Below are positions 23,775 to 31,961 of a stretch of 41,450 bases of DNA, in pieces. A program made the translations under genes and the position numbers. The stretch comes from CALXOJ01 sp034120015 (GTDB lineage Bacteria; Spirochaetota; Spirochaetia; JAFGXN01), in the NCBI GenBank assembly GCA_034120015.1, contig JAXEIF010000015.1, positions 1-41,450 of the forward strand, written 5' to 3'. Within the stretch, counting starts at the first letter, position 1; the number at the start of each line of letters is the position of its first letter. Below the pieces are notes generated by a model, which was not told the origin of the DNA, did not search any database, and saw only the letters and a list, made by a program, of their open reading frames with translations.

Positions 23775-25559
23775 ATGGCTTATAAACACTATGTGCTGGT
23801 TTGCGGCGGTACGGGTTGCGAATCGTCGAAAGCCGATGATATTTTCAATAATCTGAAAGCCGAAGTGGCCAACGCCGGGCTCGAAAACGATGTTCAGGTC
23901 GTGAAAACCGGCTGTTTCGGTTTCTGCGAAAAGGGACCGATTGTCAAAGTTCTGCCGGAAGACGCGTTTTACGTCGAAGTCAAACCGGAAGATGCCGAAG
24001 AAATCGTTAAAGAAACGCTGGTCAAAGGCCGTATCGTCAAACGGCTCGCCTATGCCGACGAATCGGGAAAAACCTCGGCCGTTCCGGAAGAAATCGGATT
24101 TTACCAGAAGCAGATGCGGATTGTTCTGCGCAACTGCGGTCTCATCGATCCGGAAAAAATCGACGAATACATTGCCCGCGACGGTTACGCCGCTTTGGAA
24201 AAAGTGCTTTTCGAAATGACGCCGGACGATGTTATCGAAGAGCTGAAGATCTCCGGTCTGCGCGGCCGCGGCGGTGCCGGTTTCCCGACCTGGATGAAAT
24301 GGAATTTCACCAAACAGGTCGAAAGCGATGTCAAATACATTGTCTGTAACGCGGATGAAGGCGACCCGGGCGCCTACATGGACCGCAGTACGCTGGAAGG
24401 CGACCCGCACTCGATTCTCGAAGCAATGGCGATTGCCGGTTATGCGGTCGGTGCGCAGCAGGGTTTCATTTACATCCGTGCAGAATATCCGCTGGCCATC
24501 AAACGGTTGGAAATCGCAATGGCTCAGGCCCGCGAATACGGACTGTTGGGACAGAACATTCTCGGCAGCAACTTCTCGTTCGACATCGAAATCCGTTTGG
24601 GTGCCGGTGCATTCGTTTGCGGTGAAGAGACGGCTCTGCTCGCTTCTATCGAAGGAAAACGGGGTATGCCGACACCGAAACCGCCGTTCCCCGCCGTTTG
24701 CGGTCTCTGGAAAAAACCGACGGTTATCAACAACGTCGAAACGTGGGCCAACGTTCCCGTCATCATTACCAAAGGCGGAAAATGGTTTGCCTCCATCGGA
24801 ACCGAAAAATCGTCCGGAACCAAAGTTTTCGCGCTCACCGGTAAAATCAAAAACTCCGGTCTGGTCGAAGTTCCCATGGGAACCACACTGCGGGAAATCG
24901 TTTACGATATCGGCGGCGGCATCAAAGGCGGTAAAGCCTTCAAAGCCGTGCAGACCGGAGGCCCTTCCGGCGGTGTGATTACCGCCAAAATGATCGACAC
25001 CCCGATTGATTTCGACAACCTGATTGCGGCCGGCTCCATGATGGGCTCCGGCGGTATGATTGTCATGGACGAAGACGACTGTATCATCGACGTGGCGAAG
25101 TTCTACCAGGAATTCTGTGTCGAAGAATCGTGCGGAAAATGTTCTCCGTGCCGTATCGGAACCCGTAAACTCTACGACATCCTGACAAAAATCTCCGAGG
25201 GTCGCGGAACGATGCAGGATCTGGATCAGCTGAAAGAAATCGGCGAAGCGATGAAACGGGCCGCTCTCTGCGGTCTGGGACAGACGGCGCCGAACCCGGT
25301 TCTCTCTTCTCTCCATTATTTCTACGACGAATATCTCGAACACATTCGGGATAAAAAATGCCGTGCCGGTAAGTGTAAAAAACTGATTACCTACACCATC
25401 AACGATAACTGCCGCGGCTGTACGCTCTGCGCCCGCAAGTGTCCGGTTAACTGTATCAGCGGCGAAGTCAGACAGAAACATACGATTGACGCAACGAAAT
25501 GTATCAAGTGCGGCGAATGTATGAAAAACTGTAAGTTTGACGCGATCGAAAAGAAATAA
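23775..25559 (+). CDS. NuoF-like NAD(H)-binding flavoprotein subunit of the hydrogenase (HydB type)
   Basis: 594 aa. Domains in order: an N-terminal thioredoxin-like [2Fe-2S] domain (VCGGTGCESS; KTGCFGFCEKGP); the NuoF core with the FMN/NADH motifs LRGRGGAGFPTWMKW, YIVCNADEGDPGAYMDR and CGEETALLASIEGKRGMPTP; the [4Fe-4S] site EESCGKCSPCRIGTRKLYDI; and a C-terminal pair of [4Fe-4S] clusters, CRGCTLCARKCPVNCISG and CIKCGECMKNCKFDAI. This layout matches HydB of trimeric NAD-dependent [FeFe] hydrogenases, the site of NADH oxidation. GGAG precedes the ATG. HydA follows 10 nt after the stop. Confidence 0.94.
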   Translation: MAYKHYVLVCGGTGCESSKADDIFNNLKAEVANAGLENDVQVVKTGCFGFCEKGPIVKVLPEDAFYVEVKPEDAEEIVKETLVKGRIVKRLAYADESGKTSAVPEEIGFYQKQMRIVLRNCGLIDPEKIDEYIARDGYAALEKVLFEMTPDDVIEELKISGLRGRGGAGFPTWMKWNFTKQVESDVKYIVCNADEGDPGAYMDRSTLEGDPHSILEAMAIAGYAVGAQQGFIYIRAEYPLAIKRLEIAMAQAREYGLLGQNILGSNFSFDIEIRLGAGAFVCGEETALLASIEGKRGMPTPKPPFPAVCGLWKKPTVINNVETWANVPVIITKGGKWFASIGTEKSSGTKVFALTGKIKNSGLVEVPMGTTLREIVYDIGGGIKGGKAFKAVQTGGPSGGVITAKMIDTPIDFDNLIAAGSMMGSGGMIVMDEDDCIIDVAKFYQEFCVEESCGKCSPCRIGTRKLYDILTKISEGRGTMQDLDQLKEIGEAMKRAALCGLGQTAPNPVLSSLHYFYDEYLEHIRDKKCRAGKCKKLITYTINDNCRGCTLCARKCPVNCISGEVRQKHTIDATKCIKCGECMKNCKFDAIEKK

Positions 25560-25569
25560 GGAGAAAAAA

Positions 25570-27336
25570 GTGAGTACTGTCAATATTCAAATCAACGGAA
25601 AACCGATTACGGTCGAGAAAGGAACTCATATTTTGGGAGCGGCCAGGCAGGCGGGTGTCAAAATCCCGTCGCTGTGTGCTCATCCCGATTTGGATGCGTG
25701 GGCAGCCTGCGGTATCTGCGTCGTCAAAGTCGCCAATTCCCGCGGTGTTTCGCCGAAACTGGTTCGCGCCTGCGCCACCGAATGTGTCGAAGGGGAAAAT
25801 TACATCACCCACGACCCGGAACTGCATAAAATCAGAAAAACGATTATCGAAATGATTCTGGCCGACCATCCGCAAAACTGTCTGACCTGCGGACGTAACG
25901 GCAGCTGTGAGCTGCAAACGCTGGCCGCCGAATTCGGTATCCGGGAAATTCCGTATGCCCGCAACGTCAAAAACATGCCGAAAGACGATTCGACCGGCGC
26001 CATTGTTCTCGATCCTTCCAAATGTGTTCAGTGCGGCCGCTGCGCTCAGGTTTGTCAGCAGCTGCAAAACGTTTGGGCGTTGGAGTTCATCGGCCGCGGC
26101 GAAAAAACCCGCATTGCCGGTGCCGGCGACATCGTTCTCAACGAAACACCGTGTATCAAATGCGGTCAGTGTTCGGCTCACTGCCCCGTCGGTGCCATTT
26201 ACGAACTGGATGAAACCGGCAAACTGCTGGCCGCCATTCAGAATCCCGATCTGACCGTTGTGGCGCAGATTGCCCCGGCCGTCCGCGTTGCCATCGGTGA
26301 AGAATTCGGCCTGGAACCGGGCGAAATTACGACGGGAAAGATTTACGCCGCGTTGAGAGCCATCGGTGTCGATACGGTTTTCGATACCAACTTTGCTGCC
26401 GACCTCACCATTATGGAAGAAGGAACGGAATTTGTTCACCGTTTTACCGAAAAGAAAAACCTGCCGCTGATTACCTCCTGCTGTCCGGCCTGGGTCGAAT
26501 ACATGGAAAAATACGCCTGCGACATGATTCCGAACTTTTCGACGGCCAAATCGCCGCAGCAGATGCAGGGCGCGATTACGAAAACCTACTATGCGCAAAC
26601 CGCCAAACTGGATCCGGCTAAGATTTTCTCCGTTTCGATTATGCCTTGTACGGCCAAAAAACAGGAAATCAAACGCAGCGAAGATATGTTCTCCAGCGGC
26701 TACCAGGACAACGATCTGGTTCTGACCACCCGCGAACTGGCACGGCTGTTCAAACAGTTCGGTATCGACTTTAAGAACATCGAACCGCAGAAAGCCGACA
26801 GCCCTATCGGACAATACACCGGTGCGGGAACCATTTTCGGCGTGACCGGCGGTGTTATGGAAGCGGCATTGAGAACGGCCTACTCCCTTGTCACCGGCGA
26901 CGAACTGCCGAACGATGCGGTCGACTTCACCGCTGTCCGCGGTATGGACGGCATTAAAACCGCCACGGTCGACGTCAAGGGCACACCGGTACGGGTTGCC
27001 GTTGCCCACGGTCTGAAAAACGTTCAGACACTGCTGCAGGAAGTCCGGGAAGCCCGCGAAAACGGAAAAGAGGTGCCGTACCACTTTATCGAAGTCATGG
27101 CCTGCAAAGGCGGCTGTATTGCCGGCGGCGGTCAACCTTACGGAACCGAAGACGAAATCCGGGCCAAACGAATCGACGGTTTATATGCGGATGACAAAAA
27201 ATCGGAATTCCGCAAATCACATCAGAACCCCGACATCAAAAAGATTTATGCCGATTTTCTGGAAAAACCGTCGTCGCACAAAGCACACAAACTGCTTCAC
27301 ACGCACTATGTGCCGCGGCCGACTTATAAGAAATAA
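25570..27336 (+). CDS. hydA: [FeFe] hydrogenase catalytic subunit
   Basis: 588 aa from GTG 25570, chosen because AAGGAG (25558-25563) lies six nt upstream. Reversible 2H+ + 2e- to H2. Domains: [2Fe-2S] with Cys36, 47, 50 and 68; the His-ligated cluster HPQNCLTCGRNGSCELQ; two [4Fe-4S] motifs, CVQCGRCAQVCQQ and CIKCGQCSAHCPVGA; then the H-cluster domain. H-cluster motifs: L1 TSCCPAW at 302-308, L2 MPCTAKKQE from 358, and L3 MACKGGCIAGGGQP from 510 with the two ligand Cys at 512 and 516. Cys305 corresponds to the proton-transfer Cys. L3 has Lys513 where Pro is usual. With the NuoE- and NuoF-like genes it forms a soluble NAD-linked hydrogenase, possibly electron-bifurcating with ferredoxin. The maturases HydEFG are not in the window. 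Confidence 0.96.
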   Translation: MSTVNIQINGKPITVEKGTHILGAARQAGVKIPSLCAHPDLDAWAACGICVVKVANSRGVSPKLVRACATECVEGENYITHDPELHKIRKTIIEMILADHPQNCLTCGRNGSCELQTLAAEFGIREIPYARNVKNMPKDDSTGAIVLDPSKCVQCGRCAQVCQQLQNVWALEFIGRGEKTRIAGAGDIVLNETPCIKCGQCSAHCPVGAIYELDETGKLLAAIQNPDLTVVAQIAPAVRVAIGEEFGLEPGEITTGKIYAALRAIGVDTVFDTNFAADLTIMEEGTEFVHRFTEKKNLPLITSCCPAWVEYMEKYACDMIPNFSTAKSPQQMQGAITKTYYAQTAKLDPAKIFSVSIMPCTAKKQEIKRSEDMFSSGYQDNDLVLTTRELARLFKQFGIDFKNIEPQKADSPIGQYTGAGTIFGVTGGVMEAALRTAYSLVTGDELPNDAVDFTAVRGMDGIKTATVDVKGTPVRVAVAHGLKNVQTLLQEVREARENGKEVPYHFIEVMACKGGCIAGGGQPYGTEDEIRAKRIDGLYADDKKSEFRKSHQNPDIKKIYADFLEKPSSHKAHKLLHTHYVPRPTYKK

Positions 27337-27350
27337 ACCGGCAGTCAACA

Positions 27351-27380
27351 AAAAAAGCGGATCGAAAGATCCGCTTTTTT
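27351..27380. terminator. Terminator after hydA, bidirectional
   Basis: A stem of AAAAAAGCGGATC and GATCCGCTTTTTT with a GAAA tetraloop. The A and T runs on either side let it also serve the converging 27405 gene. Confidence 0.93.
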
Positions 27381-27404
27381 ATTTGTTTAACGAAATCCGT
27401 TGTT

Positions 27405-27722
27405 TTACGGGGAAACAGATTCCGAAGTCATTCTTGTCGCTTTCCATTGCGCGTATAAGGTTAAATCGCCGGTCACACGATTAATTTGAAAATTCCACTG
27501 TGTGCCGCCCTCTTTTTTATCGAACCATCCGATAAAAATATACCCTTCGCGTACCGGTTGAGCCGGCTGCATCAGTGACTTCCCGTGCTCGACAGTCACC
27601 GTTTCCGCCGAAGACATTTTTCCGCCGTTCGGGTTCAACGTAACCGTATGCTTAGGAATTTCGTTACATCCGACAGCCAAAACCAAAAACGATAACACTG
27701 CCAACAAACCAATCTTTTTCAT
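27405..27722 (-). CDS. Lipoprotein with one InlB B-repeat (Listeria-Bacteroides repeat)
   Basis: 105 aa. Signal MKKIGLLAVLSFLVLAVGC with Cys19. The mature part is essentially one InlB-B/Flg_new repeat: TVTLNPNGGKMSSAETVTVE then the diagnostic GYIFIGWFDKKEGGTQWNF and LTLYAQWKA. These small beta-grasp-like repeats occur in surface proteins. I chose ATG 27722 (AGAGG five nt upstream) over a GTG two codons earlier. Single-gene unit with its own promoter. Confidence 0.88.
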   Translation of the reverse strand: MKKIGLLAVLSFLVLAVGCNEIPKHTVTLNPNGGKMSSAETVTVEHGKSLMQPAQPVREGYIFIGWFDKKEGGTQWNFQINRVTGDLTLYAQWKATRMTSESVSP

Positions 27723-27758
27723 AAGCACCTCTTTTTGTCATTTGATTAACTATATTTT

Positions 27759-27787
27759 ATTATCGGACCGAAATTTCGATTTGTCAA
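27759..27787 (-). promoter_or_regulatory. Promoter of the InlB-repeat lipoprotein gene
   Basis: TTGACA (27782-27787), a 17-bp spacer and GATAAT (27759-27764). The predicted +1 is near 27752, leader about 30 nt. Confidence 0.7.
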
Positions 27788-27807
27788 TCCTTGTGAACAA
27801 AATTCAA

Positions 27808-27839
27808 TAAAAAAAAGAAGAGAACCGACCGTTCTCTTC
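27808..27839 (-). terminator. Terminator after the 27887 membrane-protein gene
   Basis: GAAGAGAAC and GTTCTCTTC with a five-base loop (27817-27839). On the minus strand it is followed by a T run of about nine bases. Confidence 0.85.
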
Positions 27840-27886
27840 CCTGAAAATTCATTTTATCGGAAATAAATTCAATCCCTGCGTACACA

Positions 27887-28378
27887 TTACCGTTTTCCGG
27901 TGACTGTTTGAATCATCACGGGAACCGACAAAAGAATAAAATAAATCCATACGATGATACTGAAAATCATCAACGCGGTCTGCACATCCTGCCCCGATCC
28001 GATTTTGACATGCGGGTATGCCGCCAGTAATGCAAACCGCACCACCGCCAGCAGAAACCCCAAAACCGCCAAAAAAACCGCCGCATTGCGTACGGGAACC
28101 GCTTTCCGAATCAGCTTCGATCCCGCTAACCGGGAACGAAAATCCGCCGCCAAACCGCCGTAAAAAATCACACCGAAACAGGCCAGCAACAGATAAACGG
28201 TTTGGGCATTTCGTCCGAAACGTCCGAATACGGAAGCCGGAGTTCCGGTGCACAAATTAAAATAACCTTCCAATCCGACCGTCGACAGCGCCGTAATGAT
28301 AAGCGCTATCAGTCCGAGCGATGCAATCAGAAGATTCATCGGAACCTTGACTTTCTCCTTTTTTCTTTTCGCACTCAT
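27887..28378 (-). CDS. Small polytopic membrane protein coupled to the sialidase gene
   Basis: 163 aa, not assigned to a family. A Lys-rich N-terminus (MSAKRKKEKVKVP) precedes four predicted membrane helices: LLIASLGLIALIITALSTVG, VYLLLACFGVIFYGG, AAVFLAVLGFLLAVVRFALL and LMIFSIIVWIYFILLSVPVM. No transporter signature is seen. Its ATG overlaps the sialidase stop by 4 nt, so the two are translationally coupled and it ends at a strong terminator. A role alongside the sialidase is inferred from this coupling only. Confidence 0.8.
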   Translation of the reverse strand: MSAKRKKEKVKVPMNLLIASLGLIALIITALSTVGLEGYFNLCTGTPASVFGRFGRNAQTVYLLLACFGVIFYGGLAADFRSRLAGSKLIRKAVPVRNAAVFLAVLGFLLAVVRFALLAAYPHVKIGSGQDVQTALMIFSIIVWIYFILLSVPVMIQTVTGKR

Positions 28379-29907
28379 TGCTTACCTCCCTGCAAAAAAG
28401 ATCCCGCCGTCAGCCAATCCAGATCGACAACGGCAAATTTAATTTCCGGATAACATTCGAAAATAATTCCGACTTTATTGTCCGGCATTTTGCTCATGAC
28501 CGAATACTGAAATCCCGTAAACCGGTCTCCGTAAATACGACGGCCGGTATAAGTTTTTCCTTCATCAAAACTGACTTTAATCGATCCGTTAACCCGTCCC
28601 GACATCATTTTGCCGTTCATGTTTTTCAGATAAAAACCGTTTGCCGCATTCGAAAAAAGCAAAATCGATTTTTCTCCCGGTTCAAAACCGCTGTAGCGGT
28701 AAATAAATCCCTGACACCGCGGATCGGGCAAATCGTCGCGCTCGATTGTCGGACCGCAGCTAAACGTACCGTCGGCACCCAGCCCGAAAACAAACTCGGC
28801 ACGCTTCATCGCCGCACGGGTCGACCAGGGATTCCATCCGGCCGGCTCGGCGGCAGCCCCTCCCGGATAGCGGTGATTGCGTGCGTTAACCAGAAAACGG
28901 TTTTCGGACAACTCAACAACCTGACTTTCGTTACTTCCGTACCACGAAACCGCTTCCGTCCGCTGCCATGTCCGGCCCCTGTCATCGGAATAAACCAGAT
29001 AATTATACCAACCCTCATCGCGCCCCGTCGATGCAAAAGGATAAATCAGACGCCCCCGAAACGCACCCCGGCGTACTTCGATTCCGATACCGGGACCGCA
29101 GGCGACCGCACTCATCGTTGCCGATTTAACCTGTTTTGTGATATCGGACGGCGCACTCCATGTCCGGCCTTCATCATCACTGAACACGGTAAACGTCCGG
29201 CATACACCGGGACCTTCAAATCCGCGTTCGGTCGTAATTTCATGAGACGCCGGCGGATAGTACTGATACATCACGATAATCCGGTTTTCTTTTTCGAGAT
29301 ATACGGGAGACGGATTATTTAAACTGGCTTCTCCGGCATCCGCAACCATTATCGGATCACTCCACGTCACGCCGTCGTCCGTACTCACCTTGGCCATGAT
29401 TTTATTTTCGGCACAGTCGGTTTTGCCGATACCGCGCGCTTCGACAAAAGCAACCAAAGTACCCGATGCGGTACGTGTCAAAGACGGAATCCGGTAAGTA
29501 TCGTACCCCTCTTCTCCGCATTTGAACACGGGATAAACCGCGGGTGCTTCTCCCGTAAAGAAATATTTTTCGAGAATTGCCTCCGCTTCGGCTGCCGCCT
29601 TTTCGCTGTCATCCTCTTCGATATGTACAAAAGGAACCGGTTCGGGCCGTTTGATCTGTTTTCCCGTAAACGATAAATCCATATCGGGCAAAATCTTTTT
29701 ATTATCCGTAAACGTAACCGCATAATTTTTTGCCGACACCGCGGCGCGCAAAACCGACAGAACCGAATCGTCCGCATCGGTATAAACCGTATAGCGCAAC
29801 TGCGGATTATCGTTTTCACGATCTTTCAGTTTAACCGGACCGGCAAAAATACCGACAGAACAACCCAACAATACCATTAATACCGATAACTTTTTAAAAA
29901 ATTCCAT
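28375..29907 (-). CDS. Exported sialidase (GH33, BNR/Asp-box repeats)
   Basis: 510 aa. Signal peptide MEFFKKLSVLMVLLGCSVGIFA. After an N-terminal region of about 130 residues, the catalytic propeller begins with YDTYRIPSLTRTASGTLVAF, containing the RIP motif Arg, and AFVEARG. Asp boxes: STDDGVTWSDP, SDDEGRTWSAP, SDDRGRTWQRT and SFDEGKTYTG. It would cleave terminal sialic acids from host glycans outside the cytoplasm. AGAGAGG lies upstream of the ATG. It follows the DAHP synthase gene by 36 nt and overlaps the 27887 membrane gene. No sialic-acid uptake or catabolic genes are in the window. Confidence 0.92.
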   Translation of the reverse strand: MEFFKKLSVLMVLLGCSVGIFAGPVKLKDRENDNPQLRYTVYTDADDSVLSVLRAAVSAKNYAVTFTDNKKILPDMDLSFTGKQIKRPEPVPFVHIEEDDSEKAAAEAEAILEKYFFTGEAPAVYPVFKCGEEGYDTYRIPSLTRTASGTLVAFVEARGIGKTDCAENKIMAKVSTDDGVTWSDPIMVADAGEASLNNPSPVYLEKENRIIVMYQYYPPASHEITTERGFEGPGVCRTFTVFSDDEGRTWSAPSDITKQVKSATMSAVACGPGIGIEVRRGAFRGRLIYPFASTGRDEGWYNYLVYSDDRGRTWQRTEAVSWYGSNESQVVELSENRFLVNARNHRYPGGAAAEPAGWNPWSTRAAMKRAEFVFGLGADGTFSCGPTIERDDLPDPRCQGFIYRYSGFEPGEKSILLFSNAANGFYLKNMNGKMMSGRVNGSIKVSFDEGKTYTGRRIYGDRFTGFQYSVMSKMPDNKVGIIFECYPEIKFAVVDLDWLTAGSFLQGGKQ

Positions 29908-29943
29908 CCGATACCTCTCTCTTTTCCTATCTTATCTTAATTT

Positions 29944-30987
29944 TTATGACAGTCTCTCATAGGCTTCCAGTATCAGCTCTTCCGTTTCGTTCCAGCCGAT
30001 ACAGGAATCGGTAATCGACAGCCCCTGTTCGGGACGAACACCCGCCGCCAGCTTCTGGGAACCCTCTCTCAAATGACTCTCCAGCATGACACCGATAACA
30101 GATTCGTTTCCTTCCTGTTTCTGACGGATAATATTGCGGAAAACCGCTCCCTGATTTTTAAAATTTTTCAGTGAATTGTCGTGAGAACAGTCGACGATAA
30201 TGTTTTGCGCCAATCCGTGCTGCCGCAGCAGTTCCGTTGTAAACGCAATATACTGGGGATAATAATTGGGGCTGTTTTTTCCGCCCCGCAAAATGACGTG
30301 ACAGTACCGGTTGCCTTTTGTCCGGAAAATCCCGGTCTGTCCGTCCGGCATCACACCGATAAAGGCGTGCGGTGCCGAAGCCGCCTGTATGGCATCGACG
30401 GCCACATCGATATTGCCGTTGGTAGCATTTTTAAAGCCGACCGGCATCGACAAACCGCTGACCATCTGCCGGTGCGTCTGGCTTTCGGTTGTGCGGGCAC
30501 CGATAGCCGCCCAGGAGACCATATCGGCGATATACTGCGTAATAATCGGGTCGAGAATTTCCGTGCCGACCGGAATGCCCGATTCGTTAACCTGCTGCAT
30601 AATCCGTCGGGCCAACCGCAGTCCTTTTTCAAAATCGTACGAACGGTTCAAATCGGGATCGTAAATCAGGCCTTTCCAGCCGACCGTCGTTCTCGGCTTT
30701 TCGAAATAAACCCGCATAACGGGAAAAATTTTATCTTCGACTTTTTTTTTCAGTGCCGACAGACGGGACGCATATTCGACCGCATCCTCTTCGTTATGAA
30801 TCGAACAGGGACCGGTAATCACAATCAGTTTTCGGGTTGATTTGTGATTCAGGAAGTTTTCGATTTCTTTCCTCCCTTCGGCAACCGTTTTCTCGCTGGC
30901 TTCCGTCAGAGGAATTTCCCGATACAACTCACCGGGAGATGTCAGTTTGTATTTCTCGCTGATGTTAATGTTGTTCAGACCCGACAT
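29944..30987 (-). CDS. aroF: 3-deoxy-7-phosphoheptulonate (DAHP) synthase, class I
   Basis: 347 aa. Condenses PEP and erythrose-4-phosphate, the first step of aromatic biosynthesis; the AroF/G/H isozyme type is uncertain. Seen: the PEP/metal motif LIVITGPCSIHNEEDAVEYA, VMRVYFEKPRTTVGWKGLI, DLNRSYDFEKGLRLARRIM, PVGTEILDPIITQYIADMVSW, the SGLSMPVGFKNATNG loop and NIIVDCSHDNSLKNF with the metal His. The class I-alpha N-terminal extension (residues 1-45) is present. No ribosome binding site precedes the ATG, and the -10 box ends 6 nt upstream, so the mRNA is probably leaderless. With aroDE in this window it supplies the early shikimate pathway. Confidence 0.95.
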   Translation of the reverse strand: MSGLNNINISEKYKLTSPGELYREIPLTEASEKTVAEGRKEIENFLNHKSTRKLIVITGPCSIHNEEDAVEYASRLSALKKKVEDKIFPVMRVYFEKPRTTVGWKGLIYDPDLNRSYDFEKGLRLARRIMQQVNESGIPVGTEILDPIITQYIADMVSWAAIGARTTESQTHRQMVSGLSMPVGFKNATNGNIDVAVDAIQAASAPHAFIGVMPDGQTGIFRTKGNRYCHVILRGGKNSPNYYPQYIAFTTELLRQHGLAQNIIVDCSHDNSLKNFKNQGAVFRNIIRQKQEGNESVIGVMLESHLREGSQKLAAGVRPEQGLSITDSCIGWNETEELILEAYERLS

Positions 30988-30993
30988 AGCTTT

Positions 30994-31022
30994 ATATTAA
31001 AACAACTGTTCCCGTTTGTCAA
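30994..31022 (-). promoter_or_regulatory. Promoter of aroF, leaderless
   Basis: TTGACA (31017-31022), a 17-bp spacer and TAATAT (30994-30999). The predicted +1 at 30987 is exactly the A of the start codon. Confidence 0.75.
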
Positions 31023-31071
31023 CTTCGAAAAACGGAAAGCCATTTCCTCTTCCGCACGCAAGCCGGAAAAC

Positions 31072-31100
31072 TTGCTTTTTTTCGTCGAATCGGATATTAT
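31072..31100 (+). promoter_or_regulatory. Promoter of purQ
   Basis: TTGCTT (31072-31077), a 17-bp spacer and TATTAT (31095-31100). The predicted +1 at 31107 is the first base of AAGGAG. No purine riboswitch could fit in the 12-nt leader. Confidence 0.55.
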
Positions 31101-31118
31101 AGAGAAAAGGAGTTCCTC

Positions 31119-31865
31119 ATGGCAGTCAAAGTATGCGTTCTCACCGGATACGGCATTAATGCGGATAACGAGCTGGTTACCGCTTTCAATAAAGTCGGCG
31201 CCGATGCCGAAAAAGTTCACATTAACGATTTTATCGAAAATCCGGCTCTGCTGAGAAATTACTCGATTGCCGGTTTTGCCGGCGGTTTTTCGTTCGGCGA
31301 CCACCTCGGTTCCGGTCTGGTCTATGCGGAACTGTTTAAAAAGAATTTAAAGGAAGAACTGGATCGTTTTATTGCCGACGGAAAACTGATTATCGGTATC
31401 TGTAACGGTTTTCAGGTTCTGGTCAAAATGGGTGTTCTGCCCAATCTTCACGGAGACTGGACACAGGAAGTCTCACTGGTGCATAACAGCAGCGGTGTTT
31501 TCGAAGACAGCTGGGTCAACCTCAAATTCAATCCCGATTCTCCGTGTGTCTGGACAAAGGGCCTCGATACGATGGATGTTCCCATCCGCCACGGTGAAGG
31601 CCGCTTTATAACGGACAGCTCCGAAATCATGGAACGGCTGAAAAAAGAAAACTTAATCGCCATCCGTTACAACGGCCGCAACCCGAACGGATCGCAGGAA
31701 GACATTGCCGGCATTACCGACCCGACAGGACGCATTCTGGGTCTGATGCCCCATCCGGAAGCCTTTATTTTCCCGGAAAATCACCCGAAATGGACGCGAA
31801 AAACAATCAGCGAGGGCGAAGGGCTGAAAATTTTCAGAAACGGGGTTGAATTCTTCAACCGCTGA
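31119..31865 (+). CDS. purQ: Phosphoribosylformylglycinamidine synthase, glutaminase subunit
   Basis: 248 aa, class I glutamine amidotransferase. Supplies ammonia to PurL in step 4 of purine synthesis. Seen: VCVLTGYGINADNELVTAF at the N-terminus, GFAGGFSFGDHLGSG, the nucleophile Cys in IIGICNGFQVLVKMG, the RHGEGRF segment, and the catalytic His and Glu in LGLMPHPEAFIF. AAGGAG lies six nt before the ATG. Monocistronic, ending at a strong hairpin shared with the converging MFS gene. purL and purS are not in the window. Confidence 0.93.
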   Translation: MAVKVCVLTGYGINADNELVTAFNKVGADAEKVHINDFIENPALLRNYSIAGFAGGFSFGDHLGSGLVYAELFKKNLKEELDRFIADGKLIIGICNGFQVLVKMGVLPNLHGDWTQEVSLVHNSSGVFEDSWVNLKFNPDSPCVWTKGLDTMDVPIRHGEGRFITDSSEIMERLKKENLIAIRYNGRNPNGSQEDIAGITDPTGRILGLMPHPEAFIFPENHPKWTRKTISEGEGLKIFRNGVEFFNR

Positions 31866-31913
31866 CGGCCGCGGCCGCACGCGGTGCGTTGCCTTCAACA
31901 AAACAAACCGAAA

Positions 31914-31945
31914 AAAACGGCGGAGTTTCTCTCCGCCGTTTTCTT
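31914..31945. terminator. Bidirectional terminator between purQ and the MFS gene
   Basis: AAAACGGCGGAG and CTCCGCCGTTTT with loop TTTCT; A-rich and T-rich flanks. It lies 50 nt after purQ and 20 nt after the MFS stop. Confidence 0.92.
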
Positions 31946-31961
31946 TTATCGTATCCGCCGC

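Noticed and set aside
23382..25583. A 733-codon open frame on the minus strand across the NuoF-like gene
   Set aside because: It lies antisense to a gene with full NuoF motifs. The frame is open because of the codon bias of the real gene, and its Phe/Arg/His-rich translation resembles no protein.
25504..27135. A 543-codon minus-strand open frame across hydA
   Set aside because: Antisense shadow of the hydrogenase coding sequence, without motifs or a ribosome binding site.
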